Shown one piece after another: positions 1 to 7,454 of a DNA stretch of 40,158 bases. Location of the stretch: NCBI GenBank assembly GCA_964384675.1, contig CAYLNK010000018.1, positions 1-40,158 on the forward strand, in the 5' to 3' direction. Below the pieces are notes generated by a model. The model had not been told where the DNA came from and did no database searches. It saw only the letters and a list, made by a program, of their open reading frames with translations. A program made the translations under genes and the position numbers. Each line of letters starts with the position of its first letter. Positions within the stretch are counted from its first letter, which is position 1. The stretch is from CAYLNK01 sp964384675 (GTDB lineage Bacteria; Acidobacteriota; Thermoanaerobaculia; UBA5066).

Positions 1-2
1 GC

Positions 3-149
3 CGGGCCGCCCGCGCCGCGCTGGAGGTCAACCCGCGCCTGGAGTCGGCGCGGGCGCGCCTGGCCGAGGCCGACGCCCTGGAGAGGCGGCGGGGCGGGAA
101 ACCGTCGGCGGGGATTCGCGTACAAGGGTCAAAGGGAGAACGAAGATGA
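3..149 (+). CDS. C-terminal end of a TPR-like protein (partial)
   Basis: The window opens inside an open frame that ends in TGA at 147-149. The visible 48 residues begin with an Ala/Leu/Arg-rich amphipathic helix (AALEVNPRLESARARLAEA), which has the spacing of the last helices of a tetratricopeptide repeat, followed by a basic tail. Its stop overlaps the ATG of the next gene in an ATGA junction, as at many real gene boundaries in this window, and this supports it being genuine coding sequence. The start and the full domain content lie outside the window. The TPR assignment rests on one helix pair and is tentative. Confidence 0.5.
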   Translation, partial: RAARAALEVNPRLESARARLAEADALERRRGGKPSAGIRVQGSKGERR

Positions 150-1267
150 CGTTGTCACGCCGTGAGGTCCTCGCCCTGGCCGCCGCCGCCGCGCTTCCGC
201 GCGTGACCCTCGGTGCGGAGGAGGCCCCGGCGAAGGGGAAGAAGCTGCTGATCCTGGGAGGGACCCGCTTCCTCGGGCCCGCCCTGGTGGACGCCGCGCG
301 GGCCAAAGGCTGGAGCCTCACGCTCTTCAATCGCGGGAAGTCGAACCCCGGCCTCTTCAAGGATGCCGCCGGGATCGAGGAGATCCACGGCGACCGCAAC
401 ACCGACGACGTCAAGAAGCTGGCCGGCCGGAAGTGGGACGCGGTGGTCGACACGTCCGGCTACTACCCGAAGCAGGTGCGAGCCGTCACCGAGGTGCTCG
501 CCGGGAACGTCGGTCAGTACGTCTTCATCTCGTCGATCTCGGCCTACAAGCTCCCGATGAAGCCGGGTCTGGACGAGACGGCGCCGGTCATGCGCTTCCC
601 GGCCGGGACCGACGTCGACAAGGTCGACAAGATCACCGACGACACGTACGGAGCCCTGAAGGCGCTCTGCGAGGAGGCCGCCGAGAAGGCGTTCCCGGGG
701 AAGGCCCTGAACATCCGCCCTGGCTACATCGTGGGGCAGCGAGACGGGAGCGACCGATTCACGTACTGGCCGGTGCGGATCGAGAAGGGGGGCGACGTGA
801 TCGCGCCCGGCCGTCCGGCCGACCTGATCCAGTTCATCGACGTGCGCGACCTGGGCGACTGGACGATCCGGATGGTCGAGAAGGGCGCGAACGGCGTCTT
901 CAACGCGACCGGCCCGAAGGAGCGGCTCCGTATGGACGCCTTCCTCGAGGCGTGCCGCAAGGCGACCGGCGCCAAGGCGTCGTTCGTCTGGATGGACGAG
1001 AAGACGCTGGAAGGGCTCGGGCTGAAGCCCGCCGAGGAGTTCCCGATCTGGACGTCGCCGTCCGGAGCCGAAGGCGGCCTCGAGGACGTCTCGATCGCGC
1101 GGGCGGTCAAGGCCGGGCTCACGTTCCGGCCGATCGAGACGACGATCAAGGAGACGCTGGCGTACTGGAAGTCCCTGCCCGAGGAGCGCCGCGCCAAGAT
1201 GCGCGCCGGCCTCGCGCCCGAACGTGAGGTAGAGGCGCTCAAGGCGTTCCGGGCGAAGAAGGCCTAA
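146..1267 (+). CDS. Tat-exported NAD-dependent epimerase/dehydratase family protein
   Basis: The 373-aa protein starts with a twin-arginine-type signal (SRREVLALAAAAALP, residues 4-18), so it is probably exported already folded. A Rossmann nucleotide-binding motif follows (GGTRFLG, 38-44), then a VFISSISAY strand (126-134) and a Tyr168-x3-Lys172 pair as in short-chain dehydrogenase/epimerase active sites. This is the extended SDR (NAD-dependent epimerase) fold. The substrate cannot be read from the sequence; homologues often act on sugar nucleotides or are atypical members. The start is ATG 146 with a GGGAG ribosome-binding site eight bases upstream, and the ATG overlaps the previous stop. 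It ends convergently with hmgA. Export of a cofactor-binding oxidoreductase is consistent with Tat, which carries folded proteins. Family confidence is high, specific function unknown. Confidence 0.85.
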   Translation: MTLSRREVLALAAAAALPRVTLGAEEAPAKGKKLLILGGTRFLGPALVDAARAKGWSLTLFNRGKSNPGLFKDAAGIEEIHGDRNTDDVKKLAGRKWDAVVDTSGYYPKQVRAVTEVLAGNVGQYVFISSISAYKLPMKPGLDETAPVMRFPAGTDVDKVDKITDDTYGALKALCEEAAEKAFPGKALNIRPGYIVGQRDGSDRFTYWPVRIEKGGDVIAPGRPADLIQFIDVRDLGDWTIRMVEKGANGVFNATGPKERLRMDAFLEACRKATGAKASFVWMDEKTLEGLGLKPAEEFPIWTSPSGAEGGLEDVSIARAVKAGLTFRPIETTIKETLAYWKSLPEERRAKMRAGLAPEREVEALKAFRAKKA

Positions 1268-1381
1268 CGAGGCCCGCCCTCCCTCCCGGCTCCGGCTCGA
1301 CGACACAGCGCTCGTGACGACGTGGAAGGACGAAGAGTGGGCCCCGACCGAGCGGTAACCTCCGGGCCGCGGCCTGAAGAA

Positions 1382-1415
1382 CTCGACCCTTTCTCACACA
1401 ATTCCTTCGGTCGAG
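1382..1415 (-). terminator. weak candidate terminator hairpin downstream of hmgA
   Basis: A 7-bp perfect stem (CTCGACC / GGTCGAG) with a 20-nt loop lies in the 172-bp convergent gap between the epimerase gene and hmgA. On the minus strand it is followed by a short T-rich TTCTT run. The loop is long and the T run poor, so this is only a possible end for the hmgA transcript. Nothing else was recognised in the gap. Confidence 0.2.
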
Positions 1416-1439
1416 GATCTCCAGCTAACGCGCCCGGCC

Positions 1440-2582
1440 CTAGCCCATCCAGGAGTCGTGGTATTCGCGGTGCTCCAGTGAGAGCGCCTGCTCGGTGAGC
1501 CGCAGCGGGACGTAGGTGTCCATCATCACGGCCAGCTCGTCCGTGGAGCGGGTCCCGATGGAGCGCTCGTACGCGCCCGGGTGCGGACCGTGCGGGACGC
1601 CGGCCGGATGGAGCGAGATCGCCTTCGGCCCGACGCCCTTGCGGCTCGTGAAGTTGCCGCGCACGTAGTAGATGACCTCGTCGCAGTCGACGGAGGTGTG
1701 GGGGTACGGGCACGGGATGGCGTCCGGGTGAGTGTCGGTGACGCGCGGGACGAAGGAGCAGAAGAGGAGCCCGCGCGCCCCGAACGTGGCGTGGATGGTG
1801 GGCGGCAGGTGCACCTGTCCCGTCTTCGGCTGGTAGGCGAGGATCGGGAACGCGAACGGCCAGAGCGTGCCGTCCCATCCGACGACGTCGAACGGCGAGG
1901 CGAGCGGGACGCGGCGGAAGAAGAGGTCGTCCTTCTTGACGAGGACCTCGGCGGGGCCGGGTCGCGGGCCCGTGAAGACAGGCCGCTTGAAGTCCCGGTG
2001 CGTGTACGGGGCGTCCATCTTCAGCTGCCCGGCCGGGTTCCGGAACTGCGTCGGGACGTGGAAGCCGCCGCGCAGCTCGAAGGCGATCCCCTCGACTCGC
2101 TCGGAGATCCGGAAGCGGTGGATGACCCCGCGCGGGACGAGCACGTAGTCGCCGGCCACGACCGCGAGGTCGCCGAACGGCGTCTCGAGCGTGGCAGAGC
2201 CGGAGTAGAGGTAGTAGAGGTCGTCGCCGTCGCCGTTCGAGAAGGCGTGCTCCTGGGAGGAAGGCAGGTTCACGAGCGAGACCACGACGTCGGGGCTGGT
2301 CAGAACGGGTGTGTAGCCGTCCGGAGCGCGCTCGCCCAGCAGGAGGCGGCGGCGCAGGGGCTGGACGGGGGCGGCGACGGCCGCCTTCGGGTCGAGAGGA
2401 CCCGGCTCGGCCGGCCCGATCGACCGGTCGGTCATCGGCGGCCCCTCGTGGTAGAGGATCGAGAACTCGGTGTCGAAGCCGCGACGGGTCAGGCACTCCT
2501 CGAATCGGAGGGACCCGTCGGGGCCGCGGAACGCGGTGTGCGGCTTCGGCGGGACCTGGCCCGCGGTCATCCAGTCGATCAC
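1440..2582 (-). CDS. hmgA: homogentisate 1,2-dioxygenase
   Basis: This non-haem iron dioxygenase opens the ring of homogentisate to maleylacetoacetate, the step after HPPD in tyrosine and phenylalanine breakdown, in the cytoplasm. The N-terminus (GQVPPKPHTAFRGPDGSL) is characteristic of the family. The C-terminal cupin carries the metal-site segments HTSVDCDEVIYY and LHPAGVPHGPHPGAYERS, and the protein ends with MMDTYVPLRLTEQAL. The frame stays open further upstream, but the real start is judged to be GTG at 2582: GGAGGA lies eight bases before it, homology begins there, and the resulting 380 aa fits the shorter bacterial form. It lies downstream of hpd on the same strand, across a 157-bp gap holding an inverted-repeat element. 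No maleylacetoacetate isomerase or fumarylacetoacetase gene is in the window. Confidence 0.93.
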   Translation of the reverse strand: MIDWMTAGQVPPKPHTAFRGPDGSLRFEECLTRRGFDTEFSILYHEGPPMTDRSIGPAEPGPLDPKAAVAAPVQPLRRRLLLGERAPDGYTPVLTSPDVVVSLVNLPSSQEHAFSNGDGDDLYYLYSGSATLETPFGDLAVVAGDYVLVPRGVIHRFRISERVEGIAFELRGGFHVPTQFRNPAGQLKMDAPYTHRDFKRPVFTGPRPGPAEVLVKKDDLFFRRVPLASPFDVVGWDGTLWPFAFPILAYQPKTGQVHLPPTIHATFGARGLLFCSFVPRVTDTHPDAIPCPYPHTSVDCDEVIYYVRGNFTSRKGVGPKAISLHPAGVPHGPHPGAYERSIGTRSTDELAVMMDTYVPLRLTEQALSLEHREYHDSWMG

Positions 2583-2614
2583 GGCCAGGTTCCTCCAGCG
2601 TCCAAACCAGACTC

Positions 2615-2739
2615 TGGGGCGGGCGAGAAGGGTCCGATGGCAAGGCGGGGGAGCGAGGCGACCGAGGCGCGGCGGCGCCACGCCGCAGGGCGGCCGCGCG
2701 AACGACAACGCCGCCAGCGGGCCCTTCTCGCCCGCCCCA
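2615..2739. repeat. 125-bp element with long inverted ends between hpd and hmgA
   Basis: The ends at 2615-2632 and 2722-2739 form an 18-bp perfect inverted repeat (TGGGGCGGGCGAGAAGGG and its complement), extendable to 26 bp (2615-2640 / 2714-2739) with two mismatches. A small central hairpin (GCGGCG-cca-CGCCGC, 2672-2686) sits almost exactly at the midpoint, so the whole element is a nested palindrome. This is the form of REP/BIME-like repeats or short non-autonomous MITEs. It could also act as an RNA stem that modulates read-through from hpd into hmgA. No second copy was found in the window. Confidence 0.6.
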
Positions 2740-3906
2740 CTAGCCGACGACCTCGAGCGTCCGGCTCTCCGCCCGCTGCGCCGACTCGATCGACTCGAAG
2801 AGCGCCCGGAAGTTCCCGTAGCCGAACCCCTTGTCACCCTCCCGCTGGATCACCTCGTAGAAGAACGGACCGGCCTTCTGGTCACCGTACAGCTGCTCGG
2901 CCGGCGTCATGAAGATCTGGAGCATGTATTTGTCGTCCGAGCCGTCCAGCAGGATGTGCTGCCGGCGCAGCTCCGAGAGCGGCTCCTTCACCTTCGCCGG
3001 GTCGATGCGGATGTCCTCGAGCCGCTTCGGGAGCCGGTCGTAGTACTGCGGCGGCGCATCGAGGAACTTGATGCCCCGCGAGCGCAACGTGTCGACGGCG
3101 GGGAGGATCTCCTTCACCAGGAAGGCGACGTGCTGGACGCCCGCGCCATGGTGGTCCTCGCAGAAGCGGTTGATCTGGCTCTCCCGCCAGTACGGCTTCA
3201 TCGGCTCGTTGGTGGCGAACTTGATCCCGCTCTCGGGGTCGGCCATGACGATCGACTTCAGGCCCGAGCCGGTCATCTTCTTCCCGGCGTCGAGCTCGGC
3301 CGTGTGGAACTCCACGTCCCAGTAGTGCGAGAAGCCGAGGACGTCCCGGTACCAGTGAACGACCGGCAGCATCGTGTACGCGTTCGAGGTGACGTGGTCG
3401 ATCGTCGAGAAGCCCTGAGGGCTCGCCGGCGTGTCGCTCTCGACGCCCTCGAAGTCGGGGGCGAAGGCCGCGTAATCGCCCTCGCGCTGGATGAAGCGGA
3501 ACGTCACGTCGTCCAGAGGCGTCGCGATGGAGAACGTGGAGAAGCGGCCGTTCGGCGTCTCGTCGACGGCGACGTCGGACAGGAACGTCGCGCCGCGGCC
3601 CTCCAGGAAATTCCAGGCGCGACGGACGTCCTTCACGCGGAACGCCAGCGAGGAGATGCCGTCGGGGTGGATCCGCAGATAGCGGGCGGCGCGGGAATCG
3701 GAGCGCGTGGGCGTGGAGACGAGGACCCGGATCTTCCCGGCTCCGAAGACGTACGCCTGCTCGCCCCCCTTCTCGACCTTCCGCGAGGAGGCCCGGGCGA
3801 TCTCCGAGAAGCCGAGCGCCTCGGTGTAGAAGCGCCGGCTGCGGGTGAGGTCGGAGACGATGAAGTGAAAGGAGTCGTAGCCGATGAGCCCCAGAGTTTC
3901 CGCCAT
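2740..3906 (-). CDS. hpd: 4-hydroxyphenylpyruvate dioxygenase
   Basis: HPPD converts 4-hydroxyphenylpyruvate to homogentisate, feeding HmgA. The 388-aa product has two vicinal-oxygen-chelate domains. The C-terminal one holds the expected Fe(II) ligands: His171 (FSTIDHVTSN), His259 (GAGVQHVAF) and Glu351 (GPFFYEVIQREG). The motif RLPKRLEDIRIDPAKVKEPL, about residues 291-310, is also typical. The ATG at 3906 was chosen because family homology starts at MAETLGLIGYDSFHF; the open frame upstream is not conserved-looking. There is no Shine-Dalgarno, but a TACACT box sits eight bases before the ATG, suggesting a leaderless mRNA. It is divergent from the LeuA-like gene at 3971, with 64 bp between them. 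Confidence 0.95.
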   Translation of the reverse strand: MAETLGLIGYDSFHFIVSDLTRSRRFYTEALGFSEIARASSRKVEKGGEQAYVFGAGKIRVLVSTPTRSDSRAARYLRIHPDGISSLAFRVKDVRRAWNFLEGRGATFLSDVAVDETPNGRFSTFSIATPLDDVTFRFIQREGDYAAFAPDFEGVESDTPASPQGFSTIDHVTSNAYTMLPVVHWYRDVLGFSHYWDVEFHTAELDAGKKMTGSGLKSIVMADPESGIKFATNEPMKPYWRESQINRFCEDHHGAGVQHVAFLVKEILPAVDTLRSRGIKFLDAPPQYYDRLPKRLEDIRIDPAKVKEPLSELRRQHILLDGSDDKYMLQIFMTPAEQLYGDQKAGPFFYEVIQREGDKGFGYGNFRALFESIESAQRAESRTLEVVG

Positions 3907-3914
3907 AATCGCCC

Positions 3915-3943
3915 AGTGTATCCGCGGCGTCGCCCCTGGTGAA
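3915..3943 (-). promoter_or_regulatory. candidate hpd promoter, leaderless type
   Basis: On the minus strand, TTCACC (3943-3938) and TACACT (3920-3915) are separated by 17 bases and match the -35 and -10 boxes at four of six positions each. TACACT lies eight bases before the hpd ATG, so transcription would begin at or next to the start codon. The box overlaps the edge of the dyad at 3922-3954. Confidence 0.45.
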
Positions 3944-3954
3944 GGGCGCCGCGG
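3922..3954. promoter_or_regulatory. dyad in the hpd / leuA-like divergent intergenic region
   Basis: CCGCGGCG (3922-3929) and CGCCGCGG (3947-3954) form an 8-bp perfect dyad. An alternative RNA fold pairs 3922-3927 with 3949-3954 and 3931-3935 with 3944-3948 around an 8-nt loop. It lies between the two divergent start codons and overlaps the proposed hpd promoter, where an operator would be expected. G+C-rich dyads are common in this DNA, so the role is an inference. Confidence 0.3.
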
Positions 3955-3970
3955 CTGATGAAGGATGACT

Positions 3971-5230
3971 ATGGACCCCGCCTCGCTCATCTACGACTGG
4001 AACCGCGCCGCAGGCGAGGTCCTCCCGAAGCATCCGCCGGTGGAGCTGGCGGACGAGACGTTGCGCGACGGCCTCCAGTCGCCGTCCGTCGTGTCGCCGT
4101 CGGTGGAGGAGAAGCTCGAGCTCCTGCACCTGATGAACGCGCTGCAGATCGACCTGGCCGACATCGGCCTCCCCGGAGCCGGACCGCACGTCTGCCAGCA
4201 GGTGGAGCGCCTGGCCCGCGAGATCGCGATCCAGAAGATGCAGATCCGCGCGTACTGCGCGGCCCGCACCGTCGCGGCGGACATCCTCCCCATCGTCGAG
4301 ATCTCGCAGCGGGCCGGCATCCCGATCGAGATCGCCACGTTCATCGGCTCCTCGCCGATCCGGATGTACGCCGAGGGGTGGGACGTCGAGAAGATGGTGC
4401 GGCTCACGTCGGAGGCGGTCGCGCTCGGCGTGCGTAACGGCCTGCCGGTCAACTACGTCACCGAGGACACCACGCGGGCGACTCCCGGCGATCTGGCGGC
4501 GCTGTACGGCGCGGCGATCCAGGCCGGCGCGTCGCGCATCTGCGTCTGCGACACGGTGGGGCACGCCACGCCGGACGGCGTCAAGGCGCTCATCGAGTTC
4601 ATCGCCGGGATCGTCGAGCGGGAGAACCCGGCGGTCGGGATCGACTGGCACGGCCACCAGGACCGCGGCCTCGCCATCCCGAACTCCCTGATGGCGCTGC
4701 GAGCCGGGGCCAGCCGCGTCCACGCGTGCGGGCTCGGCGTCGGCGAGCGGGTCGGCAACACGCCGATGGACCAGCTCCTCGTGAACCTGCAGCTCCTCGG
4801 ATGGATCGACCGCGACCTCTCGATGCTCTCGGACTACGTCCACAAGGTGTCCGACTACACGAAGGTCCCGATCCCGGACGCCTACCCGGTCATCGGGCGG
4901 GACGCGTTCCGCACCGGCACCGGCGTCCATGCCGCCGCGATCATCAAGGCCCGGCAGAAGGGCTACGCCTGGCTGGCCGACCGGGTCTATTCGGGCGTCC
5001 CGGCCGGGATGGTCGGCCTCCATCAGGTGATCGAGGTCGGCCCGATGTCGGGAGAGTCGAACGTCGTCTACTGGCTCGCGGAGCACGGCTTCGCGGTGAC
5101 GCCGGAGAAGGTCCGGGCCGTCTTCCGGGCGGCCAAGGAGTCGAACCGGATCCTGACGGCGGACGAGATCCACGCCGTCCTCGCGGCGCTGGGAGAGAGC
5201 TCGGGCCGCCCGGAGCCCGTGGTCGTCTAG
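3971..5230 (+). CDS. LeuA-like (isopropylmalate/homocitrate synthase family) DRE-TIM metallolyase
   Basis: The family condenses acetyl-CoA or pyruvate-type units with 2-oxoacids in a metal-dependent TIM barrel. The 419-aa product has the ADETLRDGL motif (27-35) that supplies catalytic Arg and metal-binding Asp, and HGH at 227-229 for the metal. The remaining ~90 residues after the barrel are not a recognisable LeuA allosteric domain, so leucine feedback of the classical type is not evident. It might be an isopropylmalate, citramalate, homocitrate or Re-citrate synthase relative; the sequence alone does not decide. ATG 3971 is preferred over 3965 because GAAGGA lies five bases before it. It is divergent from hpd, which could point to shared regulation. 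Confidence 0.8.
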   Translation: MDPASLIYDWNRAAGEVLPKHPPVELADETLRDGLQSPSVVSPSVEEKLELLHLMNALQIDLADIGLPGAGPHVCQQVERLAREIAIQKMQIRAYCAARTVAADILPIVEISQRAGIPIEIATFIGSSPIRMYAEGWDVEKMVRLTSEAVALGVRNGLPVNYVTEDTTRATPGDLAALYGAAIQAGASRICVCDTVGHATPDGVKALIEFIAGIVERENPAVGIDWHGHQDRGLAIPNSLMALRAGASRVHACGLGVGERVGNTPMDQLLVNLQLLGWIDRDLSMLSDYVHKVSDYTKVPIPDAYPVIGRDAFRTGTGVHAAAIIKARQKGYAWLADRVYSGVPAGMVGLHQVIEVGPMSGESNVVYWLAEHGFAVTPEKVRAVFRAAKESNRILTADEIHAVLAALGESSGRPEPVVV

Positions 5231-5260
5231 GCGGCACCGACGGAGCGGGGGCCGGGTCCG

Positions 5261-5266
5261 TACAAT
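5261..5266 (+). promoter_or_regulatory. candidate -10 box of xerD
   Basis: TACAAT matches the -10 consensus at five of six bases. It is six bases before a GTG and nine before the ATG of xerD in the same frame. No convincing -35 was seen 16-18 bases upstream. A transcript from here would have almost no leader. Confidence 0.4.
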
Positions 5267-5275
5267 GAGGATGTG

Positions 5276-6187
5276 ATGGCGACGGTGCCCGAGCGCCCGC
5301 AAAGCCAGCTCTTCGAGCGGCACCTGCCCCTCTTCCTGGACTACCTGTCGGTGGAGAAGGGGCTCGCGAGGAACTCCATCTCCGCCTACGAGAGCGACCT
5401 GACGGCCTTCGGGCTCCACCTGGCCGCCGTCAGCCTCGACACCCAGGACGTCACCCGAGAGGTCGTGGTCGGCTATCTGGGCGGAAGACGAGCCGAAGGC
5501 GTGTCGCCCCGCTCGGTGGCCCGGGCCACGTCGGCGCTTCGCGGCTTCTTCCGCTTCCTCGCCGGCGAGAAGGTGATCGCCGCGGACCCGACCGCCGACA
5601 TGGAGAACGCGCGGCGGTGGTCGATCCTGCCGAAGGTCCTGACCCGGGACGAGGTGGACCGGCTGCTGGCCGCGCCCGACGTCTCCACGACGCGGGGGCT
5701 CCGCGACCGGGCGCTCCTCGAGCTGCTCTACGCGTGCGGCCTTCGGGTCTCCGAGCTCGCGGGTCTGACCTTCGACGGCCTGCATCTTCAAGAGGGCTTC
5801 CTCCTGGTGCGCGGCAAGGGGTCGAAGGAGCGCGTGGTGCCGATCGCCGACGCCTCCGCACGCTGGGTGACGCGCTACGTGGAGGTGGCGCGGGCGGAGT
5901 CCCGGACGCGCTTTCTCTTCCCGGGCAGCAAGGGGAAAGCGCTCACCCGGCAGACCGTCTTCAACGCTCTGAAGACCGCCGCCCTCTCGGCCGGGCTCGA
6001 CCAGGAGGCCGTCTCCCCCCACGTGCTGCGCCACGCGTTCGCGACCCACCTCGTCGACAACGACGCCGACCTGCGCGCCGTCCAGATGATGCTGGGGCAC
6101 GCGAGCATCGCCACCACCGAGATCTACACCCACGTCTCGCGGTCGCGGGTGCGGAAGATCTACGACCGGACCCACCCGCGTGCGTAG
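5276..6187 (+). CDS. xerD: site-specific tyrosine recombinase XerD/XerC
   Basis: This recombinase resolves chromosome dimers at dif. In the 303-aa product, an N-terminal SAM-like core-binding domain spans about 12-100 and the catalytic domain 118-303. All six catalytic residues are present: Arg157 (CGLRVSE), Lys181 (RGKGSKER), His249 and Arg252 (HVLRHAF), His275 (LGHAS) and nucleophile Tyr284 (EIYTHV). Length and spacing match XerD, so this is a housekeeping Xer and not a phage integrase, and no element borders it. ATG 5276 has GAGG five bases upstream; an in-frame GTG at 5273 is the alternative. The stop overlaps the next gene by 8 bases. XerC and XerD are hard to tell apart by eye, so the symbol is the likelier of two. 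Confidence 0.9.
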   Translation: MATVPERPQSQLFERHLPLFLDYLSVEKGLARNSISAYESDLTAFGLHLAAVSLDTQDVTREVVVGYLGGRRAEGVSPRSVARATSALRGFFRFLAGEKVIAADPTADMENARRWSILPKVLTRDEVDRLLAAPDVSTTRGLRDRALLELLYACGLRVSELAGLTFDGLHLQEGFLLVRGKGSKERVVPIADASARWVTRYVEVARAESRTRFLFPGSKGKALTRQTVFNALKTAALSAGLDQEAVSPHVLRHAFATHLVDNDADLRAVQMMLGHASIATTEIYTHVSRSRVRKIYDRTHPRA

Positions 6188-6869
6188 ACCCGCGGCGTCC
6201 CTCGCGCTCCTCACGTTCCTCCTCGCGGCACCGGCCAGCGCCGCGCTGGTGGTGTTCGAGGACGGGCGGTACCTGAAGGTGTCGGCGTTCGAGGTCGTGG
6301 ACGACCAGGTGACGCTCTCGCTCCGGGCGGGCGGGACGATGACCATCCCGCTCGTGCGGGTCGACCGGATCATCGACGACGAGCTACCGCCTGCGGAGGC
6401 GCCGCCGCCTGGAGCGCCGGCCGTCGCCGCGGCCGCCTCCCGCTCGGTCCGTGCGCCGCTCCTCGCCGAGCTCGGCCGTCCCTACGAAGGGCACATCCGG
6501 GCCGCCGCCAAGGAGCACCGGATCGACCCGGCGCTCGTCGCCGCGGTGATCCAGGCCGAGTCGAACTACCAGCCCCGCGCGATCTCGCGGAAGGGGGCGC
6601 GCGGCCTGATGCAGCTGATGCCCGCCACCGCGCGGCGCCTCGGCGTCCGCTCCGCGTTCGACCCGAGGGAGAACATCCGCGGCGGGACCGCCTACCTGTC
6701 CGAGCTCGCCGACCGCTTCGGCGACACCTCCGTCGACCTGATCCTGGCCGCGTACAACGCGGGAGAGAGGGCCGTCGAGTCGCACGGCGGGATCCCGCCC
6801 TATCGCGAGACGCAGGACTACGTGAGGAAGGTGCGGTCGATCTGGGAACGGCTCCACGAGCGCGGGTAG
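6180..6869 (+). CDS. secreted lytic transglycosylase (SLT domain)
   Basis: The 229-aa product has a signal peptide (1-21, cleavage near ASAAL), a short beta-rich segment (22-68), an Ala/Pro linker (70-90) and a C-terminal SLT domain. The catalytic Glu127 is in AVIQAESNYQP, and the GARGLMQLMPATA and ILAAYNAGERAV motifs typical of the fold follow. It would cleave the MurNAc-GlcNAc bond of peptidoglycan in the periplasm. GTG 6180 overlaps the xerD stop by 8 bases, so it is probably translated from the same message. It lacks the extra repeats of large Slt70-type enzymes. Confidence 0.9.
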   Translation: MRRPAASLALLTFLLAAPASAALVVFEDGRYLKVSAFEVVDDQVTLSLRAGGTMTIPLVRVDRIIDDELPPAEAPPPGAPAVAAAASRSVRAPLLAELGRPYEGHIRAAAKEHRIDPALVAAVIQAESNYQPRAISRKGARGLMQLMPATARRLGVRSAFDPRENIRGGTAYLSELADRFGDTSVDLILAAYNAGERAVESHGGIPPYRETQDYVRKVRSIWERLHERG

Positions 6870-6880
6870 CCGCGCCGACT

Positions 6881-6886
6881 TACACT
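6881..6886 (+). promoter_or_regulatory. candidate -10 box of the 180-aa membrane protein gene
   Basis: TACACT (four of six to consensus) ends seven bases before the ATG at 6894, with no Shine-Dalgarno between. This is the same arrangement as hpd and guaA. Confidence 0.4.
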
Positions 6887-6893
6887 CCCCCGG

Positions 6894-7436
6894 ATGTTCC
6901 GCACCGCCCGCGGGTTCCTCCTCGTCGCTCCCGCGGCCTTCGTGCTCGCGCTCGGGACTTTCCTGCTGACGCACCCGCAGGCGGCCGAGCAGTACACGAC
7001 CTACCCGTTCCTGCAGGACGCCTTCGGCGCCGACCTGAACCGCCGGCCCGCCACGCGCTTCGCGGTGACGGCCGGGCTCTTCTTCCTGGTGCCGTATCTC
7101 GTCGGCGGGATCCTCCTCTTCTTCGCGGACGTGGGCGTCGCCGCCGCGTCGCCGCTGTGGCGGGCCCGGGGAAAGGCGAGACGTCCGCGGACGCCGCTCG
7201 CACCGGAGACGCTGATCGCGTTCCTCGGGACCACGGCGATCGTCTCGTGCGTGGCGGCGCGGATGCTCCATCGCGTGGCGCACGGCGGGGAGCTCCCGGG
7301 CGGGGTCAACGTCGCGCCGGCGTTCGTGGCGACGGTGCCGTTCGTGGCCCTCACGGCCGCGATCCTCGTGGCGGCGCTCGCCTCCGTTCCGCGGGCGATC
7401 CACCGGCGGAGCGAGCCACCGGTCACGACGCCGTGA
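6894..7436 (+). CDS. membrane protein of unknown function
   Basis: I do not recognise the family. The 180-aa product has about four hydrophobic segments: 7-26, 62-88, 106-124 and 143-164. The loop after the second segment is basic (WRARGKARR), which by the positive-inside rule would be cytoplasmic, and the C-terminus is polar and basic. No catalytic or binding motif is visible. It sits alone between the transglycosylase and guaA, with proposed promoters on both sides, so it may be its own transcription unit. Confidence 0.75.
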   Translation: MFRTARGFLLVAPAAFVLALGTFLLTHPQAAEQYTTYPFLQDAFGADLNRRPATRFAVTAGLFFLVPYLVGGILLFFADVGVAAASPLWRARGKARRPRTPLAPETLIAFLGTTAIVSCVAARMLHRVAHGGELPGGVNVAPAFVATVPFVALTAAILVAALASVPRAIHRRSEPPVTTP

Positions 7437-7442
7437 CGTCGC

Positions 7443-7448
7443 TATGAT
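7443..7448 (+). promoter_or_regulatory. candidate -10 box of guaA
   Basis: TATGAT matches the -10 consensus at five of six bases and ends six bases before the guaA ATG. No Shine-Dalgarno fits in the six-base gap, so the message is probably leaderless. Confidence 0.45.
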
Positions 7449-7454
7449 CCGGAC

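Noticed and set aside
1581..2912. Plus-strand frame of 443 codons opposite hmgA
   Set aside because: It is antisense to a well-supported enzyme, with composition typical of GC shadow frames.
3971..5230. Hydroxymethylglutaryl-CoA lyase as the identity of the DRE-TIM enzyme
   Set aside because: It has the DETLRDG form and the HGH region but not the HMG-CoA lyase cysteine-loop signature, so a synthase-type member is more likely.
5276..6187. Tyrosine recombinase as evidence of an integrated element
   Set aside because: All features fit housekeeping XerD, it is flanked by core genes, and there are no att-like repeats or phage genes nearby.
2882..6373. Antisense frame of 1163 codons across hpd, the leuA-like gene and xerD
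   Set aside because: It spans three clearly real genes, has repetitive charged composition and no recognisable domain; it is a shadow frame.
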